Of a DNA stretch of 64,000 nt, positions 63,395-64,000 are shown one piece after another. Each line of letters starts with the position of its first letter. Within the stretch, counting starts at the first letter, position 1. The notes below the pieces were generated by a model, which was not told the origin of the DNA, searched no databases, and was given only the letters and a program-made list of their open reading frames with translations. The translations under genes were made by a program, and so were the position numbers. This DNA comes from Watersipora subatra (taxonomy: Eukaryota; Bryozoa; Gymnolaemata; Cheilostomatida; Watersiporidae), in contig NC_088711.1 of the NCBI RefSeq assembly GCF_963576615.1, positions 11,836,869-11,900,868 of the forward strand. Reading direction: 5' to 3'.

Positions 63395-63590
63395 AAACAA
63401 AAAGCCAATCAGCTTCAAGCCAATCAGCTTCAAGCCAATCAGCTTCAAGCCAATCAGCTTTAAGCTAAACAGTTTTAAGCCGATCAGCTTTAAGCTAAAC
63501 AGTCTTAAGCCAATCAGCTTTTAGCGAATCAGCGTTAAGCCAATCAACTATAAGTCAATCAGCCTTTAGCCAATCAGCTTTTAGCCAATG
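63395..63590. repeat. 14-15-bp tandem repeat, about 13 copies
   Basis: Units caatcagcttcaagc, with variants ctaaacagttttaag and caatcagcttttagc. The first three copies are identical; later ones are diverged. Confidence 0.93.
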
Positions 63591-63599
63591 GCAGAACAG

Positions 63600-64000
63600 T
63601 ATGTTTGCTAATCATAAAAACCACTACTCATTAATCTAAATAATGCTTACCATATACAAGCAGTTTAAAAACTATTTCTTTTTTATTTTCGAGTTCATTT
63701 AAACAATATAATGTAGGTAAAACTATGTAGTCCTGTCTACTCTAGTTTAGTGTCTGTTAGATTAGAGGATTGGAATATTCATTCAATAATTGAAAACTGC
63801 CTTCATACACTTTGGAGACCGCCTGACTTAATTCGTAAAACCACGAAGCTTTGCTTTCTGTCGTCAAACTTCAGCGGCATAAAATTACATTATAGTAGAT
63901 ATTTTCTTCAACTACTTTGTTTATGAAAGAAATACATAAGTTGTAAGAAAAGTTGAATAACAGAGGGTTTTTATCACACAATGATACATTTTATTTTTGT
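63600..64000. other. No gene recognised
   Basis: AT-rich tail of the window without a supported feature. Confidence 0.4.

Overview
This is nuclear DNA from a multicellular animal. Coding sequence is split into exons with GT/AG borders and matching phases, intergenic and intronic DNA is very AT-rich, and minisatellites, fold-back transposons, tRNA-derived SINEs and non-LTR retrotransposon remnants fill much of the rest. The mix (an Sp17-like sperm/cilia gene with many IQ motifs, an ankyrin-caspase, REL-endonuclease retroelements, SINEs with cagacagac-type tails) suggests an invertebrate, perhaps a lophotrochozoan such as a bryozoan or mollusc. That placement is inference; nothing here identifies the species. 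There is no operon, CRISPR array, rRNA gene or convincing functional tRNA gene.

Layout. 1-4.4 kb: AT-rich simple sequence, then a 2.9-kb minisatellite of about 86 copies of a 34-bp unit. 4.4-5.6 kb: nested DNA transposons. 5.8-9.2 kb, minus strand: three exons of an ankyrin-repeat gene whose splice phases agree; both its ends are missing. 9.2-31 kb: no gene recognised, but many fold-back elements, Tc1/mariner-like MITEs, SINEs and five tandem arrays (including a near-perfect 60-bp satellite). 33.2-35.6 kb, plus strand: a Rho guanine-nucleotide exchange factor (DH domain and a PH-like tail), mostly in one large exon. 37.3-50.7 kb, plus strand: a complete nine-exon gene for a predicted 706-residue Sp17-like protein with an RIIa dimerisation/docking domain and seven IQ motifs. 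Its introns hold two pieces of REL-type non-LTR retrotransposon, one inside a pair of long inverted repeats, and two of its exons are copies made by a local duplication. 54.4-55.9 kb: tandem arrays running up to the next gene. 55.9-57.5 kb, plus strand: a large exon joining ankyrin repeats to the first half of a caspase catalytic domain; the exon with the active-site cysteine is not in the window. 57.5-64 kb: that gene's presumed intron or flank, with a textbook hAT MITE, more fold-backs and short tandem repeats.

The four genes look functionally independent. The most noteworthy points are the ankyrin-caspase architecture, growth of the Sp17-like gene by exon duplication, and the dense set of inverted-repeat elements, several of which could be transcribed as long hairpins.
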